Shown: positions 17,324 to 26,836, counted from the stretch's first letter. The stretch is DNA of 64,000 bases from an uncultured Erythrobacter sp. (GCA_947503155.1 CANNCL010000001.1:868001-932000); one strand, 5' to 3'. Made by a program: numbers and translations. The notes: generated from the letters alone by a model not told the origin.

Positions 17324-17341
17324 CCGTCATGCCGATGTAAC
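17324..17341 (+). promoter_or_regulatory. Candidate Pho box upstream of pstS
   Basis: CCGTCAT, 4 nt, then ATGTAAC, matching the direct-repeat plan CTGTCAT-N4-CTGTCAY at 6/7 and about 5/7 positions. It is 85 bp before the pstS start. The match is imperfect and unaided by a matrix search, but it stands before the gene where PhoB would be expected to act. Confidence 0.4.
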
Positions 17342-17425
17342 AGACGCACGGTAGCGCCTTGGTCAAGCAAGCTTGCGCGGGACATTCTGCGTCAGTTTTT
17401 CGGAACCAATTTTCGAGTAGGTACT

Positions 17426-18502
17426 ATGATGGCGAACAGTAAATCTATTTTCGGTTTTCTCGGTCTTTCCGCTGCGGTTTTGGCTTTGCCTTTGGCGGGC
17501 TGTGACAGCGGCGGTGGCGGCAGCTCGCGCGATTCGGTTCGTGCGGTTGGTTCCTCGACTGTGTATCCCTTTGCCAAACAGGTCGCTGAAAGCTTCGCGC
17601 GCTCCAACCCCACTTACACCTCGCCTCTAATTGAGCAGACGGGGACCGGCGGCGGAATGCAATTGTTTTGCCAAGGGGTCGGCGCGGATACGCCCGACAT
17701 GGCCAATGCATCGCGCCGGATCAAACTGTCTGAATTCGATAAATGCATGACCAATGGCGTCGAAGAAATCATCGAATTGCAAGTTGGCCTGGACGGGATC
17801 GCTTTTGCTTCGGCCCGTGACGGGATCATGCTGAATCTGTCGCCGCGCATTGTCTATGAAGCGCTCGCCGCTAACCCTTACGGCGAAGAACAAACGGCGC
17901 AGACTTGGGCCGATGTTGATCCGTCGCTGCCTGCTGAACCGATCCTGGTTTACGGCCCGCCCAGCACATCGGGCACGCGCGATGCTCTCAAAGAACTCGT
18001 TCTAGAGGTCGGCTGCGACACCAACCCTGCGATGGAGGCTCTGAAGGATGAAGACGAAGACAGCCATCAGCGCATCTGCACTGAGGTCCGCTCTGACGGC
18101 GCCTATGTCGATCAGGGGGAGCAAGACAATCTCATCGTGCAAAAGATCGAAAGCAATCCGCTTTCGGTCGGTATTTTCGGCTTCTCCTACTTGGATGAAA
18201 ACGCCGACAAGGTGCAGGGCCTGCCGATGAACGGCGTTGATCCGACCTATGAGAACATCTCCAACTTCTCATATCCCGGCGCGCGTCCGCTCTATATCTA
18301 TGTCAAAAAGGCGCATATGCGCGCGATCCCCGGCCTCGACCTGTATCTCCAACAATGGGTTAGCGATTGGGGCGTTGGCGGACCGCTTTCAGAAATCGGG
18401 ATGGTTTCGTCTCCGGCAGATGCAATGATCCTGAACGAGCGCCGTGTGAATGAGCAGATCATACTGACCCGCGCGGACCTAACTGGTGACGTTTCAGAAT
18501 AG
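17426..18502 (+). CDS. pstS: Phosphate ABC transporter substrate-binding lipoprotein
   Basis: Captures phosphate outside the inner membrane for PstCAB. 358 aa. Lipoprotein signal with LPLAGC (Cys26), then a Gly/Ser-rich spacer. The mature protein has VRAVGSSTVYPFAKQVAESF and TGTGGGMQLFCQG, the phosphate-contact pattern of PstS, plus PPSTSGTRDALKELVL and the C-terminal GARPLYIYVKKAH. A second ATG follows the first. No pstC, pstA, pstB, phoU or phoB follows, so this is an orphan pstS here. The next gene is a DUF2157 membrane protein 61 bp on. The candidate Pho box upstream and the phoA gene at the window's left end fit phosphate control, by inference. Confidence 0.93.
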   Translation: MMANSKSIFGFLGLSAAVLALPLAGCDSGGGGSSRDSVRAVGSSTVYPFAKQVAESFARSNPTYTSPLIEQTGTGGGMQLFCQGVGADTPDMANASRRIKLSEFDKCMTNGVEEIIELQVGLDGIAFASARDGIMLNLSPRIVYEALAANPYGEEQTAQTWADVDPSLPAEPILVYGPPSTSGTRDALKELVLEVGCDTNPAMEALKDEDEDSHQRICTEVRSDGAYVDQGEQDNLIVQKIESNPLSVGIFGFSYLDENADKVQGLPMNGVDPTYENISNFSYPGARPLYIYVKKAHMRAIPGLDLYLQQWVSDWGVGGPLSEIGMVSSPADAMILNERRVNEQIILTRADLTGDVSE

Positions 18503-18563
18503 GTTTTGCCCGGAAGAATTGCGGGGCATTGTAGCGCGCGGTTTGCGGTTGTAGGCTACGCCG

Positions 18564-19754
18564 ATGAGCAATCGTAAGATTGATGGCTGGCACGCGGCCG
18601 GTCTAATTGATGGGGAAACCCGCGCGCGCCTCATTGCTTATGAGGCAGACCATTCGCGCCCGCTCGCTTTGTGGGCGGTGTTTGGGATCGGCGCACTTAC
18701 GATTGGCCTTGGCCTGATTTCGGTCGTTGCGGCCAATTGGGAGGATATTCCGGGGCAGTTGCGCCTCGTGATCCATCTGACCTTGATCATTGCTGCTTTG
18801 GCGGCGATGACCCTGCGTGAGAAGGCTCTCTCAACCGCATGGCCTTGGGCTTCAGAGGCGCTGCTGTTTGTCGCGGCGATCTTGGGCCTCACATTTTTCG
18901 GCCATTTGGGGCAGGTCTATCAAACCACGTCTCCGCTGTGGAAACCGCTGACGACGTGGTTGGTGCTGTTTGCGCCCTTGCTGCTGTGGAAAGGGCGAAG
19001 CTGGCTGATTGCGGCCTGCATTGTGGGCACCGCGATCCATGCCGCTTGGGAATATAATTGGGCGGCCCATGCGTTGCTGCGCGGGGACAGTCCGCCTGCA
19101 TATTCCTATCTGCTAAGCGCTTTTGTCACATCATTGCCGCTGCTGTTTGCGCCGCTTGGTGCGGCGATGCGTGGTCCACTGGCGCAGAAAGGCGCGGACC
19201 GCGCGGGTTTTTGGCGGCGGATCGAACAATTGGGATTGATCTACGCAGTCGTGGGCGCGTCGCTTTATTGCGTGATCGCCAGCACGGGGGAATTGCAACG
19301 CGAGGCTTTGTTCGGCGGCGATGGCGGTCATATTTTGCGCGCAGTGTTGGCGATGATTGCCGGTGTTCTGGTCGTGCTGGCCCGGCCCGGGATTTCCGGC
19401 GAAATGTCTGGCGCGATCATTGCGGGTGCGGGACTGACCGCGGCGCTTGCCTTTGCCTTTGACGGCGTGGATGTGCTCGCTGCGTTGATCTTTATGGTGC
19501 TGTGGGCAGGCATTGCGGCTGCGGCGCTTTATGCGGGATGGCGCGGGGTGTTCCAATTTGCGGTCGCGGTCATCGCGCTGCGTCTGATTGTGCTGAGTTT
19601 TGAATTGGCGAGCGACCTGCTGCTTAGCGGCTTTGGCTTGATCCTGTCGGGTCTTATGATCTTGGTCATTGCCTGGGGCGCGGTTCGGGTCAGCCGTGAA
19701 TATGCCCCTCCATCGGAATCGCTAGCCGAAATGATGGGTGAGGAGACGCCATGA
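18564..19754 (+). CDS. DUF2157 multi-spanning membrane protein
   Basis: 396 aa. The cytoplasmic N terminus (IDGWHAAGLIDGETRARLIAYEADH) is the DUF2157 signature, followed by about ten hydrophobic segments to residue 380. No catalytic motif is seen. This family is usually encoded next to a GDYXXLXY protein, as here, where the next gene starts inside its stop region (ATGA overlap). Function is unknown for the family. Confidence 0.88.
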   Translation: MSNRKIDGWHAAGLIDGETRARLIAYEADHSRPLALWAVFGIGALTIGLGLISVVAANWEDIPGQLRLVIHLTLIIAALAAMTLREKALSTAWPWASEALLFVAAILGLTFFGHLGQVYQTTSPLWKPLTTWLVLFAPLLLWKGRSWLIAACIVGTAIHAAWEYNWAAHALLRGDSPPAYSYLLSAFVTSLPLLFAPLGAAMRGPLAQKGADRAGFWRRIEQLGLIYAVVGASLYCVIASTGELQREALFGGDGGHILRAVLAMIAGVLVVLARPGISGEMSGAIIAGAGLTAALAFAFDGVDVLAALIFMVLWAGIAAAALYAGWRGVFQFAVAVIALRLIVLSFELASDLLLSGFGLILSGLMILVIAWGAVRVSREYAPPSESLAEMMGEETP

Positions 19755-20269
19755 TGCGCAATAAGGCGGCACAATTGGCGGCTGTGGTTCTGCCGGTCAT
19801 TGGCCTTGGCGGGCTGTGGGGTTTGAGCGAGCAGGAAAGCCGGCAAGGCACCTATTGGGACGTGCCCGTCTTTGGCTATGACCCGCGCGATTTGCTGCGC
19901 GGCCATTATGTCGAGTTCACCTATGATTGGCCCGGACTTGAGGATGGCGATACGCCTGACCGCATATGTGTATCGCGCGGGGACGATGGGCTAGCGCAAG
20001 CAGCACGTGTGGACGGCGATTTCGGCGGTTGTGAATTCCCGGCAGAGGCAGATTTGGGCAGCGTCTATGGCAATAACAGCCTGATGCGCGGGCGATTTTA
20101 TGTCGGTCAGGAACGCGCTCTCGAAATCGAAGACATGATGCGCGACCGGGATCAGCGCGCGATTGTCAGAATCCGGCTGGGCGAAAACAAACGGATTACG
20201 CCGCTCGACATAACCTTCCGCCCGCTGACCGAAAGCGAGTTGCAAGAGCGCGACAGCGAGGAATTTTAG
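19751..20269 (+). CDS. GDYXXLXY-domain protein
   Basis: 172 aa. An N-terminal membrane anchor (AAQLAAVVLPVIGLGGLWGL) is followed by an external domain containing GYDPRDLLRGHYVEFTYDW, the GDYXXLXY motif that names the family. A later GRFYVGQERA segment also fits. Co-translated with the DUF2157 gene (4-bp overlap) and convergent with ftsK. The pair probably forms one membrane complex, but the function is not known. Confidence 0.88.
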   Translation: MMRNKAAQLAAVVLPVIGLGGLWGLSEQESRQGTYWDVPVFGYDPRDLLRGHYVEFTYDWPGLEDGDTPDRICVSRGDDGLAQAARVDGDFGGCEFPAEADLGSVYGNNSLMRGRFYVGQERALEIEDMMRDRDQRAIVRIRLGENKRITPLDITFRPLTESELQERDSEEF

Positions 20270-20304
20270 GCGGCTGCGCTGGACTCGCTTGGCGCGCGGC
20301 TCGA

Positions 20305-22719
20305 TTAAATCGGGTTGCCATCCTGATCGCGGAAAATCTCTCGGCGGCCAACATGGTTTGCCGGACCGACCAGACCTTCGCTTTCCATCCGTTCAATCCA
20401 TTTCGCCGCCGTATTATAACCAACGCCCATCTGGCGTTGGAGCCATGAACCGGACGCCTTTTGGTTCTCGACCACGATCTGGCAGGCTTGGCGATATTTG
20501 CGTTCTTCGGGACTGTCGGATGCGGTGAGGTCGTCTTCGAAATTGAGCCCGCCGCCATCTTCGGGTTCTTCGGTGACGGCATCGACATATTCGGGCGATC
20601 CCTGCGCGCGCCAAAAATCGGCGACCGCTTCGACTTCATCATCGGACACGAACGGTCCGTGGACGCGCACGGTTGCGCCGGTATTGGGTTTGTAGAGCAT
20701 ATCGCCCTTGCCCAACAATTGCTCCGCGCCTTGCTCGCCCAGAATGGTGCGGCTGTCGATCCGGCTGGTGACTTTAAAACTGATGCGAGTTGGCAGGTTG
20801 GCTTTGATCACGCCGGTGATGACATCGACCGAAGGGCGCTGCGTTGCCATGATAAGGTGGATGCCCGCCGCGCGTGATTTTTGGCTGAGGCGCTGGATCA
20901 AAACTTCGATTTCCTTGCCCACTGTGACCATCAAATCGGCAAGTTCATCGACGATTATGACAATTTGCGGCAGCGGTTCGTAATCGAGCTGTTCTTCTTC
21001 ATAAAGCTGCTCCCCGCTGTCAGGATCAAAACCGGTTTGTACCCTGCGGCCCAACGGCGCACCTTTGGCGATTGCGGTTTTCACCTTGTCGTTGAAACTG
21101 CCAATATTGCGCGAATTGAGACTGCTCATCATCCGGTAGCGGCGCTCCATCTCCTCCACGGCCCATTTCAATGCGCGTACAGATTTGTGCGGCTCTGTCA
21201 CAACGGGGGAAAGCAGGTGCGGGATGTCATCGTAACTCGCCAGTTCCAGCACCTTTGGGTCGATCAGGATCATCCGGCATTCGGCCGGTGTAAAGTGATA
21301 GAGCAGCGAGAGGATAATGCAGTTCAGGCCAACCGATTTGCCCGATCCGGTGGTCCCCGCGACCAGCAAGTGAGGCATAGCGGCAAGGTCAGCGATGATC
21401 GGTTCGCCGGCAATATCCTTGCCCAAAATGATCGGCAGATTGCCTTTCGCCTCGGCAAAGGCGGCGCAAGCGGCAAGTTCGCGCAGCATCACCATTTGGC
21501 GGTCTGCATTGGGCAATTCGATCCCCATCACGGTTTTGCCGGGAATGGGCGAAACGCGCGCGCTGATCGCGGACATGTTGCGTGCAATATCTTCGGCCAG
21601 GCCAACGACGCGGCTGGCTTTGATACCGGGGGCGGGTTCCAATTCGTACATCGTCACAACCGGGCCGGTGCGAACGGCGGTGATCTCACCCTTCACATTG
21701 AAGTCGTCGAGCACATTTTCGAGCAAGCGCGCATTGCGTTCCAGCGCCAGTTTATCGAGTTTTGGACCGGTGTCTTCTGGTGGATCGGCAAGCAGATCAA
21801 GGCTCGGCAATTCGAATGCCGCAAACATGTCGCGTTGGTTCTTTTTTGCCGGTTCGGCGCGTTTAGGCGGAGCAGACGGATCGCTGATTTCCGGTGCGCG
21901 GCGCGGGCTTGGTTCGGCGGGCGCCTGTGTTGCCGCTTTTGATTTACGCCGTGATTTGGTCGCAGGCGCTTCGATGCTGTCGTCTTCAGCGAATGTGAGT
22001 TGCTTATCGTCAGTCCCGCGATCGCTTCCCCCAAATGGCAGGCGCGAAAGGATTGCACCGCCGATTGCGCTGCTGCCGATAAAGTTCGGCAAGGTCAGCA
22101 AAGCCCGCCAATCAATTGCAAATATCCGGGTGAGCAATGCGGTTCCGCCCGCGAGGCACACAAGCGCCGCGGCCAAGATAATCCAACCCGATGCGCCGCC
22201 GCCAAAGCGTGTGGCAACAGCCTCAATCCCGCCTGCACCCAGCAAGCCAGAAACGCCGCCAAGCTGCGCCGGTAAAGTCCCGCCGCCCGCATTGGTATCA
22301 AAGGCCAGCGAAAGCACTGTGCTGAGCAAGATGATCGCGATCAGCAGCAATCCGGCAGGCAGCCACCAGCTTGTGCCTTCGCCTTCTGCGCCGTCCAATT
22401 CGACATCGCGCCACAATTTGCGCGCCGAAACATAAAGCAGCGGCAGCAGCAAAACGCCCGGCAAGCCAAATGCGAACAGCACCCGGTCTGATGCCCAAGC
22501 GCCCCAGCTGCCCATCCAATTGCTTACATCGCCAGCAGCAGCGGCGGTCGATGGGCTAGGGTCGGTTTGCGTGTAGCTTGCCAGAGCCAGCGCGAGAAAG
22601 ACCGCCGCGCCCGCCAGCACAGTCGCACCCGTCACTTGAAGGACGCGGCGGATGCTGCGGCGTAGGCCGATGCGCCAATCTGCGGTGGTGTTGCGGTTTG
22701 TCATAGCGCGGGTCGCCAT
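20305..22719 (-). CDS. ftsK: DNA translocase FtsK
   Basis: Septal DNA pump that clears chromosome termini and activates XerCD at division. 804 aa. Four N-terminal membrane helices (about residues 25-200), a linker rich in Ala, Pro, Ser and charge (about 225-300), then the motor. Walker A is AGTTGSGKSVGLN (about 454-466), Walker B MILIDPKVLEL, and ATQRPSVDVITGVIKANLPTRISFKV is a family signature. The last 65 residues are the gamma winged helix (YNTAAKWIERMESEGLVGPANHVGRREI) that reads KOPS sites. Start ATG 22719 has AAGGAG upstream. The thiamine-phosphate-synthase-like gene lies 51 bp upstream on the same strand. Confidence 0.97.
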   Translation of the reverse strand: MATRAMTNRNTTADWRIGLRRSIRRVLQVTGATVLAGAAVFLALALASYTQTDPSPSTAAAAGDVSNWMGSWGAWASDRVLFAFGLPGVLLLPLLYVSARKLWRDVELDGAEGEGTSWWLPAGLLLIAIILLSTVLSLAFDTNAGGGTLPAQLGGVSGLLGAGGIEAVATRFGGGASGWIILAAALVCLAGGTALLTRIFAIDWRALLTLPNFIGSSAIGGAILSRLPFGGSDRGTDDKQLTFAEDDSIEAPATKSRRKSKAATQAPAEPSPRRAPEISDPSAPPKRAEPAKKNQRDMFAAFELPSLDLLADPPEDTGPKLDKLALERNARLLENVLDDFNVKGEITAVRTGPVVTMYELEPAPGIKASRVVGLAEDIARNMSAISARVSPIPGKTVMGIELPNADRQMVMLRELAACAAFAEAKGNLPIILGKDIAGEPIIADLAAMPHLLVAGTTGSGKSVGLNCIILSLLYHFTPAECRMILIDPKVLELASYDDIPHLLSPVVTEPHKSVRALKWAVEEMERRYRMMSSLNSRNIGSFNDKVKTAIAKGAPLGRRVQTGFDPDSGEQLYEEEQLDYEPLPQIVIIVDELADLMVTVGKEIEVLIQRLSQKSRAAGIHLIMATQRPSVDVITGVIKANLPTRISFKVTSRIDSRTILGEQGAEQLLGKGDMLYKPNTGATVRVHGPFVSDDEVEAVADFWRAQGSPEYVDAVTEEPEDGGGLNFEDDLTASDSPEERKYRQACQIVVENQKASGSWLQRQMGVGYNTAAKWIERMESEGLVGPANHVGRREIFRDQDGNPI

Positions 22720-22770
22720 ACACGAAGGCTCCTTAATAGGAACACACCATGAATCCTTGGCGGGTTCTGG

Positions 22771-23328
22771 TCAAGGAAACTGAGACGAAAGCCCATCAAT
22801 CGCCGCCCAGCGTCGCCACTGCATCACGCCCGCTTTTCGCGCGTCCATCCCGCCCAGCGCGATGACCGGTGCCCGCGAATGCCGCGCCAGCATCCGAAAC
22901 CGCGTGCGGCCCAGAACCGCGCCATCAATATGCGAGCGCGTGGCAAACACCGGAGAAAGCAGAACTGCATCTGCGCCCATCTGGTTCGCCAGTCCAATTT
23001 CCGCAAAATTATGCGCGGTCGCCAAATGCAGCAGGCCGCTGCGCCGCGGGCAAAGCGAACGCGCGCTGCCATAAATGCCGTCTGCGCCCCATTCGGCGGC
23101 GGTCAGCGCGCTATCCGCCAAAATCACGATATGATCACGCCCATGCGCAATCCGGCGCAATCTGCGGAACCGCGCGTAACGATCCGGGTCATCAAGGTGA
23201 TAATGGCGATAGATAAACCCGCTGCCGCGCGGCAAACGGCGCAAGGCATCCTCCAGCACCGCATCATTGCGTGCATCAGAAATCAGCCAGCGCAATGGCA
23301 AGGGCGCGAGAGGCGTTGAATAACTCAC
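22771..23328 (-). CDS. Thiamine-phosphate-synthase-like protein
   Basis: 185 aa from a GTG at 23328 (VSYSTPLAPLPLRWLISD); the ORF track extends 79 codons further through the yggS N-terminal region and is not believable there. ThiE/TenI barrel signatures are present: HYHLDDPDRYARFRRLRRIA, ILADSALTAAEWGADGIYG, HNFAEIGLANQMGADAVLLSPVFATRSH and the phosphate-binding PVIALGGMDARKAG. It could be ThiE itself or a TenI-like or second copy; no other thiamine gene is nearby, and it is shorter than ThiE. The start is only 23 bp from the divergent yggS start. Confidence 0.8.
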   Translation of the reverse strand: MSYSTPLAPLPLRWLISDARNDAVLEDALRRLPRGSGFIYRHYHLDDPDRYARFRRLRRIAHGRDHIVILADSALTAAEWGADGIYGSARSLCPRRSGLLHLATAHNFAEIGLANQMGADAVLLSPVFATRSHIDGAVLGRTRFRMLARHSRAPVIALGGMDARKAGVMQWRRWAAIDGLSSQFP

Positions 23329-23351
23329 CTCGGCACTATAGCGGACCCAAT

Positions 23352-24014
23352 ATGGAAAGTGCAGCCACCCGTCTCGAAACCGTCCAAGCCAATATCGCGC
23401 GCATGTGCAAACCTGCGCGGCGCGAAGTGGGGGATGTGACTTTGATCGCCGTGAGCAAGACGCATCCGGCCCATGCAATCGAGCCTTTGCTCGAAGCGGG
23501 CCACCGGGTCTTTGGCGAAAACCGCGTGCAAGAGGCGCAAGACAAATGGCCCGAACTGCGGACACGTTTCCCTGATGCAGAGCTGCATCTGATCGGCCAA
23601 TTGCAATCGAATAAGGCCGAAGAGGCGGTGGAATTGTTCGACGTGATCCACTCGCTTGACCGTGCGAGCCTGCTTAAATCCTTGGCCAAAGCGATGGATA
23701 AGGCAGGCCGGCGCGTGCCGTGTTTTGTGCAGGTCAATATTGGCGATGAGGATCAAAAGGGCGGATGCCGGATTGCCGATTTGCCCGCCTTTATCGCCAA
23801 AGTCCGCGATGCCGATATTCCGATTGCGGGGCTGATGTGTATTCCCCCGGCAGATACCGAAGCTGCGCCGTTTTTTGCCTTTTTGGCCAAGCTGGCGGAT
23901 GACAATGGCGTGGACGGCTTAAGCATGGGCATGAGCGGCGACTATGAAACCGCCGTTCAATTGGGCGCAACGCATGTGCGGGTCGGCACGGCGTTGTTCG
24001 GCGCGCGGGGATGA
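23352..24014 (+). CDS. yggS: YggS-family PLP homeostasis protein
   Basis: Binds pyridoxal 5'-phosphate and buffers its level; no enzymatic reaction is known for the family. 220 aa, the usual length. PLP lysine is Lys36 in LIAVSKTHPAHAI, followed by FGENRVQEAQDKW, HLIGQLQSNKAEEAVELFDVIHSLDR and C-terminal GLSMGMSGDYETAVQLGATHVRVGTALFG, all family hallmarks. ATG 23352 is chosen because the family begins close to RLETVQANI. The next gene overlaps its stop (ATGA). Confidence 0.95.
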   Translation: MESAATRLETVQANIARMCKPARREVGDVTLIAVSKTHPAHAIEPLLEAGHRVFGENRVQEAQDKWPELRTRFPDAELHLIGQLQSNKAEEAVELFDVIHSLDRASLLKSLAKAMDKAGRRVPCFVQVNIGDEDQKGGCRIADLPAFIAKVRDADIPIAGLMCIPPADTEAAPFFAFLAKLADDNGVDGLSMGMSGDYETAVQLGATHVRVGTALFGARG

Positions 24015-24457
24015 ATAAGGATGCGTTCAATGCCGCATGGCTGAATGCGCTAGAGGAACGCGCCCGCGTCATCTTTGAAGTGATGCCCATGCCCGATATG
24101 CTTGGCAATCACTGCCAAGTGGCGGATGCGGCGGCGGCGAAGCTGGACCTCAACACAATTGGCTATAATTGGGAATTGCTTGATGCCGAAGGCGGGATTG
24201 ACGGGGCGCGGTCGGCGCTGGGTGTGATCGCGGGCGCGCTGGAAAACGACATGGAATATCCTCGGCAAACGTGGCTGGGCGCAGACGGTGCGGCGGCTTG
24301 CGCGCAGGATTTCATCGGCTTGTTCGAAACGCCGCGCACCTTTGTTTCCAACCGATTGGAAGGGCTGTGGAACCCGCTAACCAATGCCCGGATTGAATGG
24401 GCGTTTGTGGGTATGGACGGCGCGAATGCGGCGTTGCTGCTGATCGCGCGAGACTAA
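24011..24457 (+). CDS. Small unknown protein co-translated with yggS
   Basis: 148 aa. I do not recognise a family with confidence. It is a soluble, acidic protein with no signal peptide or membrane segment. It begins ALEERARVIFEVMPMPDMLGNHCQVADAAAAKLDLN and ends VGMDGANAALLLIARD. Start overlaps the yggS stop by 4 bp, and a bidirectional hairpin follows 14 bp after its stop. Conservation with yggS would suggest a linked role; this is inference only. Confidence 0.75.
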   Translation: MNKDAFNAAWLNALEERARVIFEVMPMPDMLGNHCQVADAAAAKLDLNTIGYNWELLDAEGGIDGARSALGVIAGALENDMEYPRQTWLGADGAAACAQDFIGLFETPRTFVSNRLEGLWNPLTNARIEWAFVGMDGANAALLLIARD

Positions 24458-24471
24458 AGCTAGCCATAGAA

Positions 24472-24499
24472 AAGGGCGCTCCGTTTCCGAAGCGCCCCT
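24472..24499. terminator. Bidirectional terminator between yggS unit and TonB receptor
   Basis: Arms AAGGGCGCTCCG and CGAAGCGCCCCTT form a stem of about 10 bp. On the minus strand it is followed by TTTTCT, a good U-tract for the TonB receptor gene. On the plus strand CCTTCCTCT follows, weaker. Confidence 0.75.
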
Positions 24500-24526
24500 T
24501 CCTCTAAAACTCAAACGCTGCGCGCT

Positions 24527-26836
24527 TTAGAATTCAAACAAGGCTTCCACACCAAGCTGGCGGCCTTTTGACAGCGGCGAGAATGTGCCCGCTGCTGGTG
24601 CCGCGCCGAATGGTTGGTTCACACCGTTCGACAAAGCTCCGCCAAACGGGATCTGTGTGTCCCCGCCGACTTGCACTTCGTCAAACAGATTGCGGCCGTA
24701 GATGGAGAAGGAAAGCCCATCCATTGGTGTGACCCAAGTGATGTTCGCTTCGAGGTTTGAGATGTCCTGAACAAAGCCGAGATTGTTATCGGTATAGGCG
24801 AATTCATCGCGGTACTGATAATTCACGCGGGTCAGGATCTCGCTGTCACCCAGGAACAATTCGTGGATGAAGCCAACGCCCCAAGTGACCTCTGGAACGC
24901 GCGGAAGGCGCAGATCGAGGTCAGTTTGGTCAATAACGCCGTCGCCAGAGATGTCGAACAAGATATCATCATACTCATCATTGATGAGGCCAAGATTGGC
25001 TGTGATGATGAGGCTTTCCGAAACCCGCATCCGCGCTTCTGCTTCAAAGCCGGTGATCGTGGCATTGGCGGTGTTGAAGATCGATTGCGCCACACCCGAA
25101 ACCGGGTCCGACTGGTTCACTTCGCGCTGCATATCTTCGATTGTGGTGATGTAACCCGCCACATTCAAAGTGAACGCACCGTCCGCCGTTTGGAACTTGC
25201 CGCCAATTTCGTAATTGTCGACTTGCTCTTCGCCAAACGAGAACGATCCGCCCGGTGCGGTTGCAATCGCTTCAAAAGCGTTCGCATTGGTGATGCGGAA
25301 ATTGTAGCCGCCTGAGCGGAAGCCGCGGGTCCAGTGCGCATAAATTTGGCTGTCGCTAAATTCATATTGCAGGCCCAATTTTGGTGAGACGTTGCGGAAC
25401 CGAACGCTGTCGGTGAAGCCGTTATTCTCGGTTGGGATGAACGAGTTCACACCGGTTGTTGGGCAGGTACCTTGGACAACCGAACACGCCGCACGTGGGC
25501 GGACATAGGTGACCGCAGCGTCCTTGGTTTCTTGGCTCCAGCGGATACCGCCGATTACTGACAGAGCGTCTGTCAGATAGAATTGGCCGCTGGCAAATGC
25601 GCCGAGCACTTCGTGATCTTGCTGACCGCCGCCAAAGAATGTGAGCGGGGTCGAAACCGGGATCTGGCGAATTTCGGTATAGGCAATCGATTGGTCAAAA
25701 TAGAACGCGCCGACAGTCAGATCGAAATTGTCGGTCGAAACCGCATAGCGAATTTCGTTCGAAATCTGATCTTGCTCGGTTTCCGTCGAGGAGTGGAACA
25801 GGAACAGCGGCGTCGCATCGATATCAGCATCGGTGGTGGCGCTGTAATCGCGATAACCAAAGATGTTGGTCAGTGTGCCGGGGCCAATGTCCCATTCCGC
25901 CGTTAGCGAAGCGTTGATCGTTTCGTTGGCGTAAGACCCGCGATTGTCGATTGCGAAATCGAATGTGTCGCGTCCGAAGCTGCCGCGGTTTTGCGCCGCT
26001 GGGCCATCGCCTTCGCTGTCGAAATAGTCGATTTTACCGGTCAGGGTGAGGTCGCCCAAACGCGCTTCGAGTGCGCCGCGAATGATATAGGTTTCCGCTG
26101 CGCCGTGGTTCGAACCGTCGAAGGAGTTTTGGAAATACCCTTCGTCATTATTGTAATATCCGCCGACTTTGAACAGCAACACGTCTTCGACAATCGGGCC
26201 GGAGATCACGCCGCTGGCGGTGTAGTTTGCGCCGCCGCGCCCGCCATCAACCGGGCCGTCAACCGCAACGCGGACTTTACCGCGCAGGTCTTCGGTTGGG
26301 TTGCCGGTGTTGATGAGCACAGCGCCGCCGGTCACGTTGCGGCCGAACAATACGCCTTGCGGGCCGCGCAGGATTTCGACGCTGTCGAGATCGAACAGAT
26401 CGAACACAACGCCGCCATTGGTGCCCAGATAAACACCATCGACGAACACGCCGACGGTTGGATCAATTGACGGGATCGACGAGTTAATGCCGAGGCCGCG
26501 AATAGAAAAGTTGGCCTGACCCCGGCTGGTGCCGATTTGGTCGAGCGAAACGTTAGGCGCAGAAAATGTCAGGCCCTGAACATCGCGAACCTTGAGCGCT
26601 TCGAGTGTGTCGGCGTTGAAGGCGGTGACTGCCAATGGCACGTCTTGGACGTCTTCGGGGTTTTGTGTTTTTGTGCCGGTAACAATGATGTTGCCGATCG
26701 TGTCGAGCGTGCTGGTGCGCCCTTCTTCAGCCGGAGGCTGGGTTTGCGCAGTTTGCGCCTGAGCCGCGAACGGAACCGCCGCGCTGGAACAAAGAAGGAT
26801 GGCGCCAAAGCGCCGTGAGAGGGTACGGATATTCAT
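24527..26836 (-). CDS. TonB-dependent outer-membrane receptor
   Basis: 769 aa. Signal peptide (MNIRTLSRRFGAILLCSSAAVPFAAQA). Plug domain at about residues 45-170 with NIIVTGTK as a TonB-box-like start, VPLAVTAFNADTLEALKVRDVQGL, GQANFSIRGLG and VEILRGPQGVLFGRNVTGGAVLI. The rest is a 22-stranded barrel ending in the terminal Phe (GVEALFEF). The plug pattern is that of the large sphingomonad receptor family, whose substrates include siderophores, carbohydrates and aromatic or steroid compounds; the substrate cannot be told. No partner transporter is adjacent. Its start has GGAGAGAC upstream, and glnD ends 119 bp upstream. Confidence 0.93.
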   Translation of the reverse strand: MNIRTLSRRFGAILLCSSAAVPFAAQAQTAQTQPPAEEGRTSTLDTIGNIIVTGTKTQNPEDVQDVPLAVTAFNADTLEALKVRDVQGLTFSAPNVSLDQIGTSRGQANFSIRGLGINSSIPSIDPTVGVFVDGVYLGTNGGVVFDLFDLDSVEILRGPQGVLFGRNVTGGAVLINTGNPTEDLRGKVRVAVDGPVDGGRGGANYTASGVISGPIVEDVLLFKVGGYYNNDEGYFQNSFDGSNHGAAETYIIRGALEARLGDLTLTGKIDYFDSEGDGPAAQNRGSFGRDTFDFAIDNRGSYANETINASLTAEWDIGPGTLTNIFGYRDYSATTDADIDATPLFLFHSSTETEQDQISNEIRYAVSTDNFDLTVGAFYFDQSIAYTEIRQIPVSTPLTFFGGGQQDHEVLGAFASGQFYLTDALSVIGGIRWSQETKDAAVTYVRPRAACSVVQGTCPTTGVNSFIPTENNGFTDSVRFRNVSPKLGLQYEFSDSQIYAHWTRGFRSGGYNFRITNANAFEAIATAPGGSFSFGEEQVDNYEIGGKFQTADGAFTLNVAGYITTIEDMQREVNQSDPVSGVAQSIFNTANATITGFEAEARMRVSESLIITANLGLINDEYDDILFDISGDGVIDQTDLDLRLPRVPEVTWGVGFIHELFLGDSEILTRVNYQYRDEFAYTDNNLGFVQDISNLEANITWVTPMDGLSFSIYGRNLFDEVQVGGDTQIPFGGALSNGVNQPFGAAPAAGTFSPLSKGRQLGVEALFEF

